This document shows, piece by piece, positions 33,923 through 46,185 of a stretch of DNA of 64,000 nt; the first letter of the stretch is position 1, and every line of letters begins with the position of its first letter. The notes below the pieces were generated by a model. The model saw only the letters and a program-made list of their open reading frames with translations. It made no database searches and was not told the DNA's origin. Position numbers and translations under genes: made by a program. The stretch is from Coptis chinensis (Eukaryota; Streptophyta; Magnoliopsida; Ranunculales; Ranunculaceae). Location: NCBI GenBank assembly GCA_015680905.1, contig CM027378.1, forward strand, positions 88,999,501-89,063,500. Direction: 5' to 3'.

Positions 33923-34313
33923 GCCCGGCTCCTAAAAGGACCTTAAATAAGTACCAAATCTAAAACACCCACAACTTCACCTACAAAATGATTTATAACC
34001 TAATCTTTTGTGCATATGATTTACTGACCATAAAGAACATCTCTACAAAAATTCAACTCGTTTGACAATTTTTAGCATTGGTAAAAGATGATTGCAAAAA
34101 CTAGACATTTATGGATATTTATATATATTTTCAAAAGTGGAAAACAATTTTATCTAAGTTAGAGGATATCAAACGAGTTGAATTTTTGTAGAGATGTTCT
34201 TTATGGTTAGTAGATCATATGCACAAAAGATTAGGTTTTAAATCATTTTGTAGGTGAAGTTGTGGGTGTTTTAGATTTGGTATATATATATATCCCGGCT
34301 CCTAAAAGGACCT
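33923..34313. mobile_element. palindromic MITE 2 with disrupted right end
   Basis: Begins GCCCGGCTCCTAAAAGGACC. Two arms form a long palindrome: AAATCTAAAACACCCACAAC at 33958 against the inverse at about 34260-34280. The right tip is not the expected inverse. Instead CCCGGCTCCTAAAAGGACC recurs in the same orientation at 34294-34312, as if another copy's left end had been placed there. Confidence 0.6.
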
Positions 34314-34322
34314 ATATATATA

Positions 34323-34440
34323 TAGGCCGGATCTTAGAAGTACATACTTATTTTAAGTTAAAATAAGTATGTAAGTAAAACTTCACCTATAAAATGAATT
34401 CAAACCTAATTTTTGTGGATATCATCTACTCACCATAAAG
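34323..34440. mobile_element. left half of a MITE 1-type element
   Basis: GGCCGGATCTTAGAAGTACA and the following ~115 bases match the left arm of MITE 1, then stop at CATAAAGTATGAACATG. Truncated copy adjoining the hAT region. Confidence 0.65.
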
Positions 34441-35024
34441 TATGAACATGCATGGACTGTTAGTAGAGAAAAAAAAAATGAATCCCAAACTGACTCGTTT
34501 CTCACAAGTCACAATCCCAGACAGCCAGCCTGACTTGTTTCTCACAAGTCACAATCCCGCCCCAGTGGCCTGTGGCCCACGTTTCTCCCAAAAAAAAAAC
34601 AAACAAACAAACAAAAAAAAAAAAAAAAAAACAAAAAACAAAAAACAAAAAAAAAACAAAAAACAAAAAAGCACTTTTTGGTTTTCACTGTACTTCTTCC
34701 GCAGTTCCAGTTCCGCCAAGGCCCAATCCATTTATCATTTTATTCCCTATTCATTACCTAAGGTAAATTGTTTTGCATTATGCCTATATTTTTTTATTTC
34801 GTTTTTGTTTTCCAATTTTCAAATACTAATGTGTTCTCTACTCAACTACTTGACTTATTACCTTGTTAACTTGTAGTTTATATTAGAGTATTAGATTGTC
34901 ATTTAATTTTTGGTCTTATTTAATTAGTTGAATATTATTGTAGTTATTATTGTGATTTTTTTTTGTTTTTTAGTATAAAGCAAACTATTGATTATAAAAT
35001 TATTATGATTTATCTTAGGTAAGA
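34441..35024. other. sequence upstream of the hAT gene with A-rich tract
   Basis: An (AAAC)n/A-rich tract at 34590-34671 gives meaningless Lys/Asn frames. A duplicated TGACT(C/T)GTTTCTCACAAGTCACAATCCC segment lies at 34491-34557. The left terminal repeat of the hAT element was not found. Confidence 0.6.
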
Positions 35025-37514
35025 ATGTCTGAACATCAAGCTCATAAGAAAATGAAAACCATGTTTTCCTTCTTTAAACCCAAATATGCCACCCCGGGAA
35101 ATGATGTAACTTCTACATCTAATCTTGATATTTCAAGACTTGATAGAGATGGCCAACCTCCTTCACAATTTCAAGTTGTTGAAATTGAGCAAGTTGAACC
35201 TTCTCCTCAAGCCCAAAGAGTTAGTGTTGAAGAAGTTTGACTCCACATCTTTATTTGAACGTGATCCGGGTAAACGTACTCCAATATATAATTACCCGAT
35301 TAATCAACAAGATGATGTTCTACGAGCTTTTCTTGGAAAGGGGCGTTGGCTACTTGAGCTCAATGAGAAAGAGTATCCATCCACCATATTCGGAAAGCAA
35401 ACTCGCCGGTTCAACTCCTCTTGGTTCACACTCTTTCCTTAGCTAGAGTACTCACTCCATACGGATAGAGCTTATTGTTTTCCATGTTTTATATTTGAAA
35501 CAAATCCACCGAAGCGTCCTGCATTCACCGTTGAAGGTTTTAAATGTTGGAAGAAGATTAATAATGGAAAGAAGTGTTCCTTTTTGCAACATGAAGGAGG
35601 TCTACACTCACCTCATAGGTCGGCGATGATAGCTTGTGAAAATTTCATGAATCCTTCTCGACATATAGATAATGTGTTAAATACATTATCTGAAGAAGAG
35701 GTTGTTAAGAATCGTTTGCTAGTTAAAGCTATTCTTCAGTGTATTCAATTTCTTGCACTACAAGGGATTTCTTTTAGAGGCCATGACAAGTCCAAAAAGT
35801 CAAAAAATGGTGGAAATTTCAAGGGAGTGTTGGGATTTGCAGCGATGTTGAATGACAAGGCTGCAAAATTATTAAAAGATGCTCTGAGAAATGCCACACA
35901 TACCTCACATTCAATTCAAAAGACACTTTTGCATATTTATGACGATAAAGTGAGAGAGAATTCATGAGGAAATTGGTGATGCAAAATTTTATGTCATTAT
36001 TGATGAAGCACAAGATAAATCAAACAAGGAGCAAATGGCGATTGTCCTAAGATTTGTTGATAGAGGTGGTTTTGTTAGAGAGCATTTTCTTGGTATTGTT
36101 GGTATTAAAGACACTTACGCTTTAACTTTGAAAGAAGCGATATACAATATCCTTGCTCGCCATAATTTGTATATTATAAATATGAGAGGTCAAGGTTATG
36201 ATGGTGCTAGCAATATGCGTGGCCAATGGAATGGATTACAGGCATTGTTGATGAAGGAGTGTCCATATGTATATTATGTGCATTGTTTTGCACATCATCT
36301 ACAACTTGCTCTAGTTGCGGCTTCTAAAGATGTTTATGATGTTTGGTTGTTTTTTTTTCCAAGTTGGCTTCCATTGTTAATCTTCATGTTAGCTAAAAAA
36401 AAACAGGGAGTTGGAAGATACTCGGAAAAATGAAATTGATAAGCTGGTAGCTAGTGGTGAATTTGTTACTGGAAAAAGAGCGAATCAAGTTTCTACTTTG
36501 CAACGAGTAGGAGATACTAGATGGAGTTCTCATTTTGCTTCGGTTTGTAGCCTAAAAGAGATGTTTGATTCAATTTGTATAGTTCTTGAAAGTGTCATGA
36601 AGAACGTGTCAAGCAACTCTATGCGTGGAGAAGCTAAATGTGCTATTCTTGCAATGAAAAGTTTTGAGTTTGTCTTTCTTTTTCATTTATTGTATAAGAC
36701 TATGGGAATTAATAATGTCTTGTGTAAAGCCCTGCAAGAAGAGTCCCAAGACATTTTAAATGCTATCAGCTTAGTCTCCAGTACGAAAGCACTTCTCCAA
36801 GAATTAAGAGGATCTTCTTGGGACGCTTTCCTTAGCGATATGATTTTGTTTTGCAAAAAACATGACATTAATATGCCTAATATGGGTGTTCGACACATGG
36901 TGGGTACATGTCATTCTTGCCATCAGAAAGATTACATTACAGTTGAGCATCACTACCGTGTTGAGTTATTTAATGCTGTAATAGATTACCAGTTGGTGGA
37001 ATTAAAGAACAGATTTCCAGAAGAAACAATAGAGCTTCTTTATCTTAGTTCCACTTTGGATCCGAAAGATGCTTTTAAGTCCTTCTGCATTGATGGCATT
37101 TGCAAACTCACAGAAAAGTTTTATTGTGGAGACTTAACGAAGCAAGAGATACATCATTTGAGAAGTCAATTGCAACATTACAAACTTGATGTGCTCAAGC
37201 ATCCTCTTTTTTCAGAAATTATCTACCATCTCCAAATTATGTCAAAGACTAGTTGAAACAAGAAAGATTAAGATCTAATATTTGATTGATAGATTGATTC
37301 ATCTTGTCTTGACACTTCTGGTTTGGAGCATTCTCAGAACGAGCATTCTCAGCCATGAAATTTCTTAAAACATGACTTCGTAACAAGATGGGGGATTGAA
37401 TTTCTTGCATATTGCATGGCTATTTACATTGAATGGGAATTTGCTAAAGAAGCTGATTTGGATGCAATAATAGATGTATTTGATAAGCATCCATGCAGGT
37501 CAAAACTTCACTAG
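35025..37514 (+). pseudogene. hAT transposase, TTF zinc finger / DUF4371 type
   Basis: Plant hAT transposase of the kind annotated as zinc finger MYM-type protein 1-like. Start ATG 35025 (MSEHQAHKKMKTMFSFFKP). TTF-type zinc-finger part at about 35270-35610 (PINQQDDVLRAFLGKGRWLL; CFPCFIF; FKCWKKINNGKKCSFLQHE). DUF4371-like core at 35600-36440 includes IIDEAQDKSNKEQMAIVLRFV (35997-36060), GQGYDGASNMRGQ and HCFAHHLQLALVA. A middle part at 36411-37256 contains TLQRVGDTRWSSHF. The C-terminal hAT dimerisation piece is only partly readable (FLAYCMAIYIEWEFAKEAD near 37400-37460). Breaks include a stop at 35238-35240, frame loss near 35960 and 36340-36415, and decay after 37256. Inactive copy. Confidence 0.88.
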
Positions 37515-37739
37515 TGTGATGCTAATGTGCTATGTTATTCTTGCACATTTCCTTGTTATGTTTGTCTAGGCCTATAGTGAAAACACTCTTTTGTCCATTT
37601 TGGGTAAGGTAATAAAAGCGACAACTCTTTTGTTTATCAATGCTAGCTAATTTATGAACTCAAATAGATATTCAGATAATTTTCCGTAAACATTGATTAT
37701 TGGTTCCTAAAAAAATCTTTAAAGGTTAACTCTATGGTA

Positions 37740-37774
37740 GCCCCCCCTGATCTAAAATCCTGGATCCGCCCCTG
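37740..37774 (+). repeat. right terminal inverted repeat of the hAT element
   Basis: CCTGGATCCGCCCCTG at 37759-37774, preceded by a C run, is the inverse of the CAGGGGCGGATCCAGG start common in plant hAT elements of this type. The partner at the left end is not visible, so the 8-bp duplication could not be checked. Confidence 0.6.
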
Positions 37775-38338
37775 GCCATATGATCGGGATATTTTTAGAA
37801 TTTTTCATGGTACCAAGGAGTTAGAGTAGAGTTTCAACCATTTCCATCGGATTCTATTTTAGCCAGAGGAAATTTCGTTCAAACGCCCTCTCTTATTGGC
37901 AAATGCTAGTGCCCACATATTGTCTTATGCAGTTTAGCCTACAACCTATATATAAAGCACAACACATTTTCGCTATAGATTGGAGTGACAACTTTATGTG
38001 CTTAAAAAGATAGGGATGCAAGTTCCAATACAGGAATGAAGTTCCCTTTTCAACTTGAAAATATGTTGCATAGTTCTCACTCACCTAGACATAGAGACAC
38101 ACCTTGAACAAGCCTATCATAAGTTACTACTAAATTTTTTAGCTTGAACTACCAAATTGTCATGATATTAAGTTGGTCACTACAAATTATTTAAGCTGGG
38201 ATTGAGAGTTAAATCCAGTCAAGATCTATTTCTAGAACAAAGTAAGCTAGAACGCTTCGTATCTTCACCAAAAAAAAAAACTTAGTAATTCGTGTTCCCA
38301 CAGAGTGATCATCCCACCTGGTGTATTTTATTTAAGTA
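37775..38338. other. unassigned sequence
   Basis: AT-rich with no gene, RNA or clear repeat recognised. Confidence 0.5.
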
Positions 38339-38521
38339 TTATAATCCGTTGCTATCGGTCTCCAGTGCATCTTCAAGGTGGTTTTCAAAGTTAAAGTTAA
38401 ATTTGAACTTACCTATTAGCCAATTCCATAAGTTGTTTGGAAATGAGAAGCTCCATATAACAGGGTTATTCAAATCTTCTTCATGTTTCCCACATGCACT
38501 GCACCTTGAAGCCATTTTCAC
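38339..38521 (-). pseudogene. possible LINE RT zinc-binding (zf-RVT) remnant
   Basis: The minus strand reads RCSACGKHEEDLNNP, then FPNNLWNWLIGKF, resembling the Cys-Cys...EEDLxHLF...LWNWL pattern of the zinc-binding region after the reverse transcriptase of plant LINEs. The His and third Cys are not preserved. A second piece with similar text (CTCCAGTGCAACTTCAAGG) lies at 39126-39146 just before the Harbinger element. Short and decayed, so tentative. Confidence 0.35.
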
Positions 38522-39164
38522 ATACCACTTCCCCCTTGTGATTTTGATCTATTGGAACGTTTAGACATTTATATTTGTACATTATGACTTCATTTAGTTT
38601 TAGTAGTAAGACAACCACTCCACCTTTCTTTTAAGTTGCAAATAAAGCAATAGAGTTATTGTTGGAGGTTGTTACTGATGCTACTACGTTAGCATCCACA
38701 AGTAAAATTTCAACCATCCCCACCTAGGATTATGACATAATATTCAACCCAATAGTTAGTGTTAATACTGCAAGTTTCTCGATCAGAAAATTGCCTTAAT
38801 TGTCTTTATAAAATGCTCCAACTGCAAGTTCTAGGTTGCCCTTAGAAGCTCCATTAGTTTTGATCTTAACCTATGACGACCATCTTATTTGTAGGTAGTA
38901 GGTGCAGTGGCATATATATATTTGCTAGGTACTCCCATTAGGTGCAAGAACGTCCTCCTCAAAATTGTTGTTTTTGTAGACCATTTTAAAACCAAATAGG
39001 CTTGAGTGATCCACGTCTTCATTGGAAATGAATATGTTCATGTGTACCATAGAGTGACAATCATACCAAATGCAGTTATTGGTTTGGCCCTATCTATTTC
39101 CGTAAAGAACTACAATACATTGCCATCTCCAGTGCAACTTCAAGGCAGTAAATAAGTTGCCATC
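38522..39164. other. unassigned sequence
   Basis: No gene recognised. The last ~120 bases resemble 38300-38400 and may be LINE-derived. The end is the TAA target of the Harbinger element. Confidence 0.4.
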
Positions 39165-39328
39165 TAAGAGCATTTGCAATGTAGGGGGTTTCAAGGGGTT
39201 TGTGACTATAGTCACCAGTTTTAGGGAAAAACTACTCTGCAATGCAGAGGTGAATACCTAGTGACTATTTTGCCAAGTTGATTTCAAGGTGAAACTCATC
39301 ACCGAGATAGTGGCTGACTTGTTAACTT

Positions 39329-39437
39329 CGGACGGGATGTTGGATTCCGTCTGGATTACAAAACTCACCAGACGGAATCCAACATCCCGTCTTGCTATAT
39401 TTCTTTTTTTCCAGACGGAATCAAACATCCCGTCCGG
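39329..39437. repeat. left subterminal 24-bp motifs, three copies
   Basis: Copies at 39329-39354, 39368-39392 and 39411-39437 of the motif CCAGACGGAATC.AACATCCCGTC, the first inverted. They resemble the clustered subterminal binding sites used by DNA transposases. Confidence 0.8.
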
Positions 39438-39606
39438 AGTCCTAACGGCTAGTTCAACAACGGTCAGAAAGTCAGAACAGTAAAAAACGGTCAAAATAAA
39501 AAACTTTGGTATATATACAACATTTCATTTCAACTCACACTTCCAACAATCATATATCATATTTCTTTTTCTTTAAAATAAATTCTTCAAAAAAACAAAA
39601 TATCAA

Positions 39607-40780
39607 ATGGCATCAACTCAAGCATCTCAAGCAAGTGGTAGCACTCAAGCAAAAGCAAAAACTCACTTTAGCATGTCCGAAGATCAAGCTCTATGTCTTG
39701 CTTGGATAAAAATTAGTGAAGACTCCATTGTTGGTGCTTTCCAAAATGCAAAAGGATTTTGGAATTGTGTAACAAACGAGTTCAATCAAGCACGTGGGTC
39801 GGAAAGGTCTTCCGATTCAATTAGCGGTAGATGGAAATATATTTCAAAAATGATGAACAAGTTTGTTGCAACTGTGAATGTGGTGGAGGCTCGACATGCA
39901 AGTGGTACAACAATATAAAGCCGGGTAATTACAATGTTGTCAATTTGGAATTTCTTGATTATCTTAGTCTTAGTCTAATTATTTCTGTCTTAGTCTAATT
40001 ATCTTAGTGTATTTATTATTTCCATTTTAGTCTTAGTCTAATTATTATCTTAGTCTAATTATTATTTTAGTTTAATTATCTTAGTCTTAGTGATTATTTT
40101 AGTCTAATTACCACAATTTTATTTTTTAGTTGTCCGAGGCAAGGATGACGTACCAACTACAAGAAAAAATGGCTTTTTCACTTTATCATTGTTACGTTAT
40201 ACTCAAGGATAATCCAAAGTGGAGTAACATTTTTGAGGCAAGGTCAAACTGCCCTACAAAAGGAAAAGGTCGCAAAAATGATGGTGAAGATTCAACTTCT
40301 AATTCACCAAGTGTTGGTGGGGTTGAATTGGAGGGTTCTCAAGAATAGAGCGTCCTCAAGAAATGGAGCGTCCTCTTGGATCGAAGAAAGCCAAGTCCAA
40401 GAGGAACTAAGAAAAATCAGTTGGTATGTTGGAGGGTTACTTTACACGTTTAGAGGATACATTTTCACAAGATGCAAATGAAACACAAAAATGCTTAGAA
40501 CTTAGGGAAAGGGAACTTGCATATGGTCAAAGAACTGTGATGGCAAGAGAAGAAAAAAATCGGATTCAAATAGAAAAAAAATCAGGTTCAATTGGAAAAA
40601 AATCGGCTTCAAAAGATGCAATATGAAGATAAGATTTTAGCGACCGATACAAGTGTCCTCCATCCTGATACCGCTTTTTTAATCGAGCAACAACAAGCTG
40701 AAATACGCGCTGAATGGGCAAGGGCTAGAGGTGGTTCTAGCTCTAACTATGCTTATGTAATATCTAGTATTTTATTTTAA
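39607..40780 (+). pseudogene. Harbinger ORF1: Myb/SANT-like and NAM-associated protein
   Basis: Accessory DNA-binding protein that partners the transposase in PIF/Harbinger elements. First exon 39607-39918 starts MASTQASQASGST and has the Myb/SANT-like trihelix EDQALCLAWIKISEDSIVG...FWNCVTNEFNQARG...ISGRWKYISKMMNKF, with regularly spaced Trp. An intron follows, with a CTTAGTCTAATTAT tandem repeat. The second part (from 40130) has YHCYVILKDNPKWSNIFE, then in another frame RPLGSKKAKSKRN and a Lys/Glu-rich coiled-coil end, matching the plant NAM-associated domain. Frame changes near 40347 and 40590 break it. Convergent with the transposase gene. Confidence 0.75.
39958..40115. repeat. CTTAGTCTAATTATT short tandem repeats
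   Basis: About eight irregular copies of a 14-20-base unit inside the ORF1 intron. Confidence 0.7.
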
Positions 40781-41178
40781 TTAAAGCATTATGTATTTTA
40801 ATTAATGCACTATATATGTATTTTAATTTCACTGTCTTTTTAATTAATGCACTATGTATTTAAATTTCATTGTATTTTTAATTAATGAACTATGTACTTT
40901 TATCTAATTGTTTTTTTTAATTAATGCACTATGTATGTTCTTTCCAATATAATTATTTTCATAGAAATACAATTCATAATAAAATTAAAATACATTGTAA
41001 TATAGTTCATTAAAACACAACTCATTAAACACATAAGAACTTATTGGAATTACATAGGAAATACATAAGAAATACATTAGGAAATACATAGGAAATACGT
41101 TGGAACTTAATAGTTCACGTTAGGAAATATATAGGAAATACATAAGAAATACATAGGAAATACACTTTCATTTCCATT
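40781..41178. repeat. convergent intergenic region with short tandem repeats
   Basis: No gene. TTAATTAATGCACTATGTAT-type units recur four or five times at 40785-40935. TAGGAAATACATAAGAAATACA-type units recur at 41055-41165. Shared 3' region of ORF1 and transposase. Confidence 0.75.
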
Positions 41179-42679
41179 TTAATTTTTGCCTCCTTCTCCC
41201 TCCTCTGGATCCGACCAATTTGGATCATAAATTGGTACAGGATCTGCTGTTTCTTCAATGCCAATCCAATTAAAAACATGCTCAACTAAATCCTTTTGAA
41301 GATTAGTATGTGTAACTTCATTTCTGATCTTATTTCTTGCTTCAATCATCTAATAGAAAAAATGAAAACCATCATCTTCCTGAAAGAGCGCAGGTATTGT
41401 TTCTTTGCTCTGACCTTTCCAATTCCAAACTCCACTTTCACGTTAATTCTCAACAATCATGTTATGCATTATAATGCATGCCTTCATTATGTTTCCAAGA
41501 ACAACAACACTATGACAACGCGCAGAAGCCTTAACAATATGTCATCGTGCCTGCAAAACTCTAAACGTCCTTTCCTTTCTTGCAGCTTCTTGACGTTGAG
41601 TAAAGATCTTTTCATGCTTATTTCTTAGATAACGAATGGCTTGAACAAATGTGTCCCATTTTGGGTAAATACCATCAACAAGATAATATCTCATATCGTA
41701 GTCATTACCATTCACATTAAATGCAACAGCAGGAGCCTCACCTTGCTCTAATGATTCAAAAACATGAGAACGATGAAGCACGTTAATGTCATTATCTCTA
41801 ACCCTGGTAAGTTTGAAGAAGCAATGCCATATCCAATTAATGCATGCGCAAGAACGGCTTCAAGTATCAAAGTTGGTTCCTTCTTGTACCCTACATGTGT
41901 TCCAGCCTATCCCACTTAGACAATTCTTCCACACCCAAAGCATACAAATGATTGATCCAAGCATTCCCCGAAAACCCTTTGCCGCATTTTCAGCTAATAT
42001 CCTAGCAAATTATTCCGCCTCCTCGGTTAGTCGCCTCAAGTACTCTTCCTCAAACGCCATGATTATTGCCTTGCACCAACGCTTCATAGATACATTTGCT
42101 GTGGAATCTCCAATTTGTAAATACTCATCCGTTGAATCAGAAGAACAACCAGTTGCTAATTGTGCAACTGCAGCTAGTCCCTTCTGAAACCCAGAAATTG
42201 CTTGCCGACCCAATCCATCCACCTTGTCTTTAAAGTAATCGTCGAATGCTATAATAGTTTTCAACATATATATACATAAAAAGCTCTCTTGTCATCATGT
42301 ACCTTCGTCTAAACTTATGAAGAGGCCACCTATAAGGTGTTGTGAAGTAATCCCTCATTATCTTTTGTTTACTGAAATCATCACCATCTCTAAATGTGTA
42401 CTCTCTGCCCTTCACAGATCCACCGCGTTTGTCTGTATCTACATCTTTAATTTTAATGGTTGCTTGAGTCATTAATGCCCCAGCAGTGGATAATAACTGC
42501 AACCTCCTCCTCCTCCTTCACCTCATCATATCATTATGCTCATCTCTTACTCTTTCTATATAGTCATCTTCAAATGAAGTACCGTAAGATCTAATCCGGT
42601 AAAACCGTAAGATCTAACTATTACTACTAGATCCTCTCCATAACCTTTGGTTAAATGCAATTCTTTCTTCTCTAGACAT
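41179..42679 (-). pseudogene. Harbinger transposase (DDE_Tnp_4 / plant transposon protein)
   Basis: Minus-strand transposase. ATG at 42679 (MSREERIAFNQRLWR), TAA at 41179-41181 after GEGGKN. N-terminal to middle: YFTTPYRWPLHKFRRRYMMTR (about 42280-42350), then VDGLGRQAISGFQKGLAAVAQLATG and SSDSTDEYLQIGDSTA with the SMKRWCKAI helix (42060-42230). C-terminal catalytic part: VLHRSHVFESLEQGEAP, then YDMRYYLVDGIYPKWDTFVQAI (41640-41720; Asp of the LxDGIYP box) and RQEAARKERTFRVLQAR (41542-41600; Glu of the last motif). It would cut and join element ends with a DDE site. The middle (41780-42010) lacks a continuous frame, so the first catalytic Asp is not confirmed. Confidence 0.85.
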
Positions 42680-42974
42680 TTTTTCTATTTTTAGCTTGGT
42701 TGTGGGGAAGAAGATGGTTGTTTGTTTGTTTGATTTAAAAGAAAGAAGAGTAAAACAAAATATGAAAGGTAAGGTCACATGTGATAGTTCGATTTTGGTC
42801 CACTATCCAATTGACAACACATTTTATCAAATTTTTGTTCACTCTCCAAGTGACAACACATTGTATCCAAATGTCTATCCAAATGTACCCTCAATAATTC
42901 CAATTTATGGGCCACCATCCATAATTTCAATGTATGGAATAGTAAAAAAAGGTGTAGTGGGAAAGACCTAAGAA

Positions 42975-43040
42975 CCAGACGGGATGTTACATTCCATCTC
43001 GGTCTAAAAATACCAGACGGGATGTTACATTCCGTCTTGG
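42975..43040. repeat. internal copy of the subterminal motif pair
   Basis: Two direct copies, 42975-43002 and 43013-43040, of CCAGACGGGATGTTACATTC. The pair and its spacer match 46083-46144 at the right end, making a direct repeat of about 62 bases around the plant-mobile-domain gene. Confidence 0.8.
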
Positions 43041-43639
43041 TATCCCCATACACTATTCTTGTTAGAACCTATCAGAACCAAACCACCTACAAATATTAGT
43101 GATATTCCATCAAAATTTTCTGTTTCAACCAAGACATAGGAAATGAGTGAAATGCGAGGTCTAGCCTAACCTACGAACTTTTGGAATGAGTGAAATGAGT
43201 GAAACGAATGTGAAACTTTTGGAAACATACGAACTTATACTTTGGAAACATACGAACTTATAATTTTTTAATTTTTTTTTGCCATAACTTCATTTGTTTT
43301 ATTGACATATTCATATCCAAAACCTGCTAATATACTTTGAAAATAATAAATAAGACAAATAACAATCATGAACAACACCCAAGTCTAACACAGAAACTCG
43401 GTAAAAAAAACTAACTTATAATTTCTGAAAAATTTGGACATAACCTCCTTTGTTTAATGACATATTCATTTCCAAAACTCATCAAAGAAAAACCTACTAA
43501 TAAAAAAGTCGTTACAGATAACAATCCCAAACGCCATAAGACAAGTAATGGCGCACAGTTATTACAAACTACAAAAAAATATCTACTGAGACCACCTCCC
43601 CCTACGAGAAGGCTCGGTCGAAGAGCTCTCCCCCCTATG
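43041..43639. other. 3' flank of the cargo gene
   Basis: No gene. Contains short repeats (GGAAACATACGAACTTATA twice near 43220-43262, GAGTGAAATG-type units near 43145-43205). The frames seen at 43411-43640 are out of register with the gene above and are not supported. Confidence 0.5.
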
Positions 43640-45972
43640 TCATTGTCGCCTCTCTGGTTGAGCTTGAGCTTGAGGTGTGGCACTTCCAGCATTCTCCAAC
43701 TCTTGCACACGTCTCTAAAGCTGCAAAGTTTGATTTCGCTCTTCCTGTAAGTACTCAAAACTGCGACGAGAGGACTCCATGAAGGACGCACGCATGGCAT
43801 AACTAAGAGAGCTATAGTTAAGGAGCTCTGACCTTACTTCATCCTGTTTAACAAAACAAATGCATGTTAGGGGTTATAGTGAATAATAATAATAACAAAT
43901 CATGAATAAATTCAAATCATACTAACCTCGGCTAACTGCTCAAACTGTACTGACAAATCTACTACCACTGCGACATCTACTGGTGGAATAGGTATGCTCA
44001 TATCTTGCCCCTGAGAAGTAATCATGCTCCAGTGCCAAAGGTCATCCTCATCAAATATTTGTGGAGTTCTTTGTGGCATCTAAATATCATGAAACACCCT
44101 GGGATGTGACTGTGGCAACTCTACTCCTCCTGGGAAATGAATGTCGAACCTCAATGCTTCAGAAGTAACCCCTTCAAAATTGGTGCCTCGGTATAACGCA
44201 CCTAGCAAGAGACCTTGACCAACCCTCTTCCAATACAAGTCATAGTCTCCCGTAAAAATGAAAGCTGGTGCGTCTGGCCAATCATTTGGGTTTGCTCTAT
44301 AGTGTGAAAGAGCAGCAGGAAGAATATCAGAGGCTGTCATATCTATGGGTGGTGGGTAAGGTATAACAATCTCTCCAAATACTTGCCGCCAACATCTGTC
44401 CCCAAGGTACCATGCAGTGATTGGCCCTATAAGTATCATTCACCGCTGAGAAAGAAACCTTGCTCTATGACACATATAGGATAGTCTACAGTACTCAGTG
44501 TTCTCTAGAACATCTGGAATATCCGCATAAGGGGTCTGAAAGATGAAGGACTCGGCCCAGGATTGCCACTCAATTCGGGTAGCTCCTAAAAGCTCAATCT
44601 GCTGACGAGTGTTATGAATATTATGCGATAGGTCCCCATACCCCCTCTACCTACGATGAAGCCCCCATGCTTGAATACGTGGAATCAGGTCATGAGTCTC
44701 ATCCTCTTCCAACCTCTTCAACACAGGATGCATCACACAAAAATGTTCGTACCACCAATACTAAATCAATAGATAAAACATGTCAACATTAATAATTAGA
44801 TAAATATATGAAATGAAATAATAACTTAATAAATAAGACTTACCGGTATAATCCAAACAAAGCCGTACAAATTGCCTTTAGCGGCTTTCGACTCAACTGC
44901 GAGGTCTAGCCAGCGGTAAAGGTATGCCAAGATGGATTGACCCCAGTCATAATCCCACATCCTCTCTACGTCTAAGACAGCGGCCATCCACCCGATACGT
45001 AAATAACTATCAGCATATCCAAATAATACCGCACCAACAAAATAGAAGATGAAGGCACGCACATATTCGTGGATCGACTCCTCACCAATATGATAGTCTT
45101 TCGGCTTCTCCTTGAGTCTATTCAAATATCTCAAAGTAAACCAACTCATATTTATAGCTCCTCCCTTAAACTGCTCAGCCGATAATCTCAAAAACCCGTC
45201 TTCCTCATCATCTTCAACCAAATCAAAACCTTCAAAGAAACTCATTGCCGTAGTAAAAACCTCTAAATTTTCATCAAAAGGAACGACATCTCCATAACCA
45301 ATTGGGATACCCGTGAGCATTGTGAAATCAAGAGGGGTAATCCCAAGCTCACTCCATAGGAAATGGAATGTGTGGGTAGTTTGCCACCACCGCTCAACTA
45401 TTCCAAACAACAACGCTTGATCATTTTGTCCCAAATTAGAATTCAAAAAGTTCCCAAATGGTGTGGCGGCTATAATGTTGGTAACCGTGAAAAAATTAGG
45501 ATCCGTTTTTTATTTCATACAACGCCACCACGACACAACATTTGAAAGAGCACAACGCACTTTCCATAAATGTACTTCCTACATTCAACCAACACGCAAT
45601 ACGATATAATTACAACTAATTTTTTTTTAAAACAATGCGACAAATTCAAACTAATTACACAACAACAAACTTGATATAAACTAACATAAATAATAATAAT
45701 TAACATTAAAAAAAAATCTAAAACTTACTTGAGACTCTGCCACTTGCTACGTGTCGGACCGATGTTGACGCTAATGGTGGGTGTTCATCGATTTCACAAT
45801 GCGGTGGAAAATTGAACCCAAGTTCAATTTTGTCCTCCTCGCCCACATTTTGCGTTCTTGACAACGATCCTTTTTGCCCCTTTTTTTTGGATATTTTGAC
45901 ATTTCCAAACCATCGGGAATGCTCTTCATGTGGTAAGGTTGGTGGGGATGCATTGGGGGTTGGAGAAGTCAT
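43640..45972 (-). pseudogene. plant mobile domain (MAIN-like) gene, spliced, inside the Harbinger
   Basis: Minus-strand gene with at least four exons. Exon 1, from ATG 45972 (MTSPTPNASPPT), ends at a GTAAGT donor near 45727. Exon 2 (about 45500-44846) has the mobile-domain start ERWWQTTHTFHFLWSELGI, then LDFTMLTGIPIG and YFVGAVLFGYADSYLR, and ends at a GTAAGT donor. Exon 3 (from about 44762, after TTTAG) reads YWWYEHFCVMHPVLKRL, then GPITAWYLGDRCWRQVFGE, matching the domain's C-terminal CWRQFG-like motif. The last exon (43844-43644) has a coiled-coil tail. Stops occur near 44650, 44440, 44080 and in the tail. This is the PMD family (MAIN/MAIL1 in Arabidopsis, also widespread in transposons). 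A cargo role is inferred. Confidence 0.75.
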
Positions 45973-46082
45973 TAGGAATGGAAGTTTGTGATAAAAGGTT
46001 GTTAATGGAGGCTAGAAAATCACAATGGAGATGGGGAAGAAAGTTAAAATGGAGCATGTTCGCGTCTGTTCATATTGAGTCA

Positions 46083-46185
46083 TCAGACGGGATATTACAT
46101 TCCATCTGGTTATAAAATACCAGACGGGATGTTACATTCTGTCTCAATCAAAAACCTCTAGACGGAATCTAACATCCCGTCCGAG
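46083..46185. repeat. right subterminal 24-bp motifs, three copies
   Basis: Copies at 46083-46109 and 46120-46144 in one direction and 46158-46185 inverted, mirroring the left-end cluster. Confidence 0.8.

Noticed and set aside
34442..34876. Lys-rich frames around the A-rich tract
   Set aside because: Low-complexity (AAAC)n sequence.
43411..43800. Minus-strand 129-codon frame MPCVRPSW...
   Set aside because: Out of register with the PMD gene's last exon, which reads MRASFMESSRRSF in the other frame.
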